Origin: Bacillota bacterium
GTDB lineage: Bacteria > Bacillota > Clostridia > Peptostreptococcales > Natronincolaceae
Direction of reading: 5' to 3'
Assembly: GCA_023387935.1 (NCBI GenBank)
Contig: JAEWHG010000058.1
Location: 1 to 17,923 of the forward strand
DNA: 17,923 bases
The position numbers and the translations under genes are program-made. Each line of letters starts with the position of its first letter. Within the stretch, counting starts at the first letter, position 1. The notes below the pieces were generated by a model, which saw only the letters and a program-made list of their open reading frames with translations, had not been told where the DNA came from and did no database searches. This document shows positions 16,054-17,923 of this stretch, piece by piece.

Positions 16054-16082
16054 AAAGAGGGCCCAATTATGAGGCCCTCTTT
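16054..16082. terminator. GC-rich terminator between hutI and a convergent gene
   Basis: Perfect 10-base arms AAAGAGGGCC (16054-16063) and GGCCCTCTTT (16073-16082) enclose a 9-base loop. It lies 7 bases after the hutI stop and 4 bases beyond the stop of the minus-strand gene, so it probably terminates both. The T-tracts are short on each side. Confidence 0.82.
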
Positions 16083-16086
16083 CAAT

Positions 16087-16374
16087 TTAATCTTGGTTAT
16101 TTAAATAATCCATAACTTTGTTTAATTTAGATAATTGTTCCTGATTTAAAAGTGGTTTTATTCTATTCATCATTTCTTCATGATTCGGTACTGATTTTTT
16201 AAGCTTTGATAACTCATTCAAAAGCTCATTCTCAGGTTTATCGCTGTATTGATTAAATAGTTCTAGAGCTTTTTGATAATCCTCATCAGAAACCATGCTC
16301 TTTACTTCTTGCAGCCTACTGTAATCGCCAGCCTTGATCGCTCTTAAAAGGTCATTTAATTTTTTAGAATCCAT
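16087..16374 (-). CDS. Small helical protein of unknown function (95 aa)
   Basis: A soluble, charged, all-helical-looking protein of 95 residues with no signal peptide or cysteine. The frame is open to 16449, but GGGAGG is 7 bases before ATG 16374, and the 25 extra residues look like translated leader DNA, so the start is MDSKKLNDLLR. The C-terminus (about 69-93, MNRIKPLLNQEQLSKLNKVM) follows the pattern of units in the divergent 257-aa protein (for example IEVFEPLLTDEVKEKVGEIK): hydrophobic turn, Pro-x-Leu, acidic or Gln residues, then an amphipathic helix. Another segment near residues 20-43 (LQEVKSMVSDEDYQKALELF) looks similar. The two genes are divergent across 205 bp, which suggests linked function. 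I recognise no named family. Confidence 0.75.
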   Translation of the reverse strand: MDSKKLNDLLRAIKAGDYSRLQEVKSMVSDEDYQKALELFNQYSDKPENELLNELSKLKKSVPNHEEMMNRIKPLLNQEQLSKLNKVMDYLNNQD

Positions 16375-16579
16375 TATTCTCCCTCCCGAATAATAATTTT
16401 TCGCACTCAATAGAAAATAAATGCTTTTCCGTATATAGATATGCACCATATTTATATTTTGCCACTAAATATATAAAGAAATATATTTTATACTGCAATA
16501 AAATAGAAAAATTAATAAAACAATTTAATTAGAATATACATATACTATATAACAGGTCAAATTTGGAAGGAGGGCAACA

Positions 16580-17353
16580 ATGGAAAGACGAGAACAAAAA
16601 TTTCAGGTTCAACCAAATTGGTTACTCTTTTTTCTATTTTTAATTTTCTTATCACGAAACGACACGAAGAAATTAGGTTTGCAGGGAATGAATTTAGTTG
16701 ATTTAGATAAAAAGTCTAAGTTTCTTAACAGAGTAAAGGGGTATATGGACCCAGAAGAACAACATATTGTCCATAGTGCTGAAACTGTATTACAAATAAT
16801 TAAAAATGTAAAGGTATTAACGGAGCCTCCGAGAATTGCATCAGCAGAAGTTCGGTATTCTTCATTTACTTTAGAGGATAGAAAGCGGAATTTGTTAATG
16901 GATCTTAGTGAGTTTCTTGAAGATGAAAAGAAACTTTTAGTTCATCAGGCAGTAGATTTTGATGTTAAGGTTAGAACATTAGAAAAGAAACTAAATGAAA
17001 TATCTACTTTATCACAAAAAGGAAATCATTTAGCCAATATACATGAATATATCGAGGTCTTCGAACCTTTGCTTACAGATGAAGTAAAAGAAAAAGTTGG
17101 GGAGATAAAGAAGCTAACATCAGTAGTAAATGTAATAAATACTTTAAGAAGTAAAAATAAAATTAGTGAGTTAGATATTGTAGAAATTATTCAACCTTTT
17201 ATACATAAAGATCAAAGAGAATCTTTAATGCGTATGGTACAAATTTTTCAAGTAGTAAGCAGTATGAAAAATGACGATGAAGAAATGTTGGATGTAAAGG
17301 AAGTAAACTCAGATAGTTTAGAGCTACAAACAGAGGAAGAAAAACTAATTTAA
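16580..17353 (+). CDS. Membrane-anchored protein with helical repeats, unknown function (257 aa)
   Basis: AAGGAGG lies 6 bases before the ATG. Residues 1-12 are charged; 13-25 (NWLLFFLFLIFL) form a single hydrophobic segment that would anchor the protein without a cleavage site. The rest is helical and charged, with no cysteine. Three segments resemble each other: about 54-80 (YMDPEEQHIVHSAETVLQII), 158-190 (IEVFEPLLTDEVKEKVGEIK), and 201-230 (VEIIQPFIHKDQRESLMRMV), with a weaker one near 105-127. Each has a hydrophobic start, an acidic turn and a helix rich in Val/Ile. The C-terminus (232-257) is very acidic. The divergent 95-aa protein carries a similar unit. I recognise no family or enzyme motif; a scaffold or cell-envelope/spore-related role is possible but unsupported. 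No clear terminator follows. Confidence 0.8.
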   Translation: MERREQKFQVQPNWLLFFLFLIFLSRNDTKKLGLQGMNLVDLDKKSKFLNRVKGYMDPEEQHIVHSAETVLQIIKNVKVLTEPPRIASAEVRYSSFTLEDRKRNLLMDLSEFLEDEKKLLVHQAVDFDVKVRTLEKKLNEISTLSQKGNHLANIHEYIEVFEPLLTDEVKEKVGEIKKLTSVVNVINTLRSKNKISELDIVEIIQPFIHKDQRESLMRMVQIFQVVSSMKNDDEEMLDVKEVNSDSLELQTEEEKLI

Positions 17354-17401
17354 GTAAATCTAAAATAGTAAATATTAGTTAAATATATAATTTTATTATG
17401 A

Positions 17402-17452
17402 TATAATATATAGTAATATGAAATATAATACAAAATTTTAATAGTATATAAT
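17402..17452 (+). promoter_or_regulatory. Extremely AT-rich region with two TATAAT boxes
   Basis: The 123 bases between the 257-aa gene and the UPF0291 gene are almost entirely A and T. Exact TATAAT hexamers occur at 17402-17407 and 17447-17452, the latter 24 bases before the GTG start. Neither has a recognisable -35. In DNA this AT-rich, chance TATAAT is common, so this is only a probable promoter zone. Confidence 0.35.
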
Positions 17453-17476
17453 ATAAAAGATATAGGAGTGTTATGA

Positions 17477-17647
17477 GTGGTATCTAAAGAAAAAATTGAA
17501 AGAATTAATGAACTAGCAAGACTATCAAAGGTGAGGGACTTGACCGAATCTGAGAAGGAAGAACAGCAAATTTTACGTAAAGAATATATAGCGTCATTCA
17601 GAAAATCTTTTAAAAAGCAATTAGAAAACATAGAAGTAGTAGATTAA
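17477..17647 (+). CDS. UPF0291 / DUF896 (YnzC-like) small protein
   Basis: A 56-aa basic-acidic helical protein. It matches the UPF0291 (DUF896) family of Firmicutes in its signature and length: IERINELARLSKVRDLTESE, then EEQQILRKEYIASFRKSFKK with the conserved Leu-Arg-x-x-Tyr. Family members such as B. subtilis YnzC fold as a helical hairpin; their role is not firmly established. AGGAG (17464-17468) is 8 bases before GTG 17477. An ATG at 17473 is out of frame and gives only a 4-codon ORF overlapping the true start. The minus-strand ORF over the same bases is a shadow. cheW begins 23 bp downstream, so the two are likely cotranscribed. Confidence 0.92.
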   Translation: MVSKEKIERINELARLSKVRDLTESEKEEQQILRKEYIASFRKSFKKQLENIEVVD

Positions 17648-17670
17648 TTTTTAACTAAGGGGATGAAATA

Positions 17671-17923
17671 ATGTCAGAAAAACAGTATGTTATTTTTAAA
17701 TTGGGTAGAGAAGAGTATGGTATAGATATTAAAAATGTTAATGAGATTAGTGAGTATGCTGAATGCACTAAGGTTCCAAACTCACCAAGTTTTATAGAAG
17801 GAATTATAAATTATCGTGGAGATGTAGTGCCAGTTATTAATCTGAGGGAAAAATTTGAAATGCCTCATGTGGATACAACTGCTAATACAAGAATTATAAT
17901 TTTTGAAATTAATGGGAAACAAG
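17671..17923 (+). CDS. cheW: Chemotaxis coupling protein CheW (5' part, runs off the window)
   Basis: The first 84 residues of a CheW-like SH3-type adaptor that links methyl-accepting chemoreceptors to the CheA kinase at the polar receptor array. Family motifs: YVIFKLGREEYGIDI, then VPNSPSFIEGIINYRGDVVPVINLREKF, the strongly conserved CheW core (GIINYRGxVVPVINL). AAGGGG is 8 bases before the ATG. A two-codon ATG-AAA-TAA lies at 17663-17671 and its stop overlaps this start codon. A response-regulator extension (CheV) cannot be excluded because the C-terminus is outside the window, but the compact N-terminus fits CheW. Confidence 0.93.
   Translation, partial: MSEKQYVIFKLGREEYGIDIKNVNEISEYAECTKVPNSPSFIEGIINYRGDVVPVINLREKFEMPHVDTTANTRIIIFEINGKQ

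Noticed and set aside
17350..17631. 93-codon minus-strand ORF
   Set aside because: It is antisense to the UPF0291 gene at 17477-17647, whose family match and RBS are clear. Its translation is low-complexity Ile/Tyr from AT-rich intergenic DNA.
1..17923. Mobile elements, CRISPR arrays, tRNA or rRNA genes
   Set aside because: No transposase or integrase-like ORF, no regularly spaced repeats and no cloverleaf or rRNA sequence seen on either strand by eye.

Overview
The window looks like the chromosome of an AT-rich (low-GC) Gram-positive anaerobe, most likely a clostridium (Alkaliphilus/Natronincola/Tissierella-like). This rests on the strong ATA/AGA/TTA codon use, purine-rich Shine-Dalgarno sites, frequent GTG starts, U-tract hairpin terminators, a UPF0291/YnzC-type small protein, a BmrCD-like ABC pair and a MocR regulator. 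It is an inference from style and gene content; nothing in the window names a species. I see no mobile element, CRISPR array, tRNA or rRNA.

Layout. Positions 1-63 are the last 20 codons of an unidentified gene, closed by a perfect 50-bp palindromic terminator shared with the convergent ABC operon. Positions 120-3960 (minus strand) hold a two-gene heterodimeric ABC exporter: the BmrC-like half (degenerate catalytic site) is transcribed first, then the BmrD-like half (canonical Walker B glutamate, large extracytoplasmic insert). Positions 4185-4406 hold a 63-residue helical protein with its own terminator. Positions 4524-6941 hold a MocR-type regulator (GntR wHTH plus PLP aminotransferase fold) followed by a YegS/BmrU-family lipid kinase. 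Positions 7013-12947 hold a MarR regulator and, 22 bp after it, one very large signalling gene (1818 aa). Positions 12948-13236 are an intergenic region with three hairpins and a 13-bp inverted repeat. Positions 13237-16046 carry hutH-hutI for histidine catabolism, without hutU. Positions 16087-17353 hold two divergent uncharacterised genes whose products appear to share a helical repeat. Positions 17477-17923 hold a UPF0291 protein too short for most ORF callers and the 5' part of cheW.

The standout is the 1818-aa protein at 7491-12947. From N to C terminus it reads as a degenerate protein-kinase domain, a STAND/AAA-type ATPase, a long TPR array, a GAF domain, a GGDEF diguanylate cyclase with intact active site and intact RxxD inhibitory site, and a second GAF domain. 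This is the HstK-like 'kinase-ATPase-GAF' sensory chassis with a c-di-GMP output in place of a histidine kinase. The kinase domain lacks the catalytic motifs, and the ATPase has an odd Walker B. The MarR gene directly upstream, behind a plausible promoter, suggests a two-gene unit in which MarR controls production of the c-di-GMP synthase.

For several genes the longest ORF starts too early: an in-frame GTG lies inside the Shine-Dalgarno sequence. I moved those starts to the codon with correct spacing (2192, 3960, 4185, 6054, 14778, 16374).
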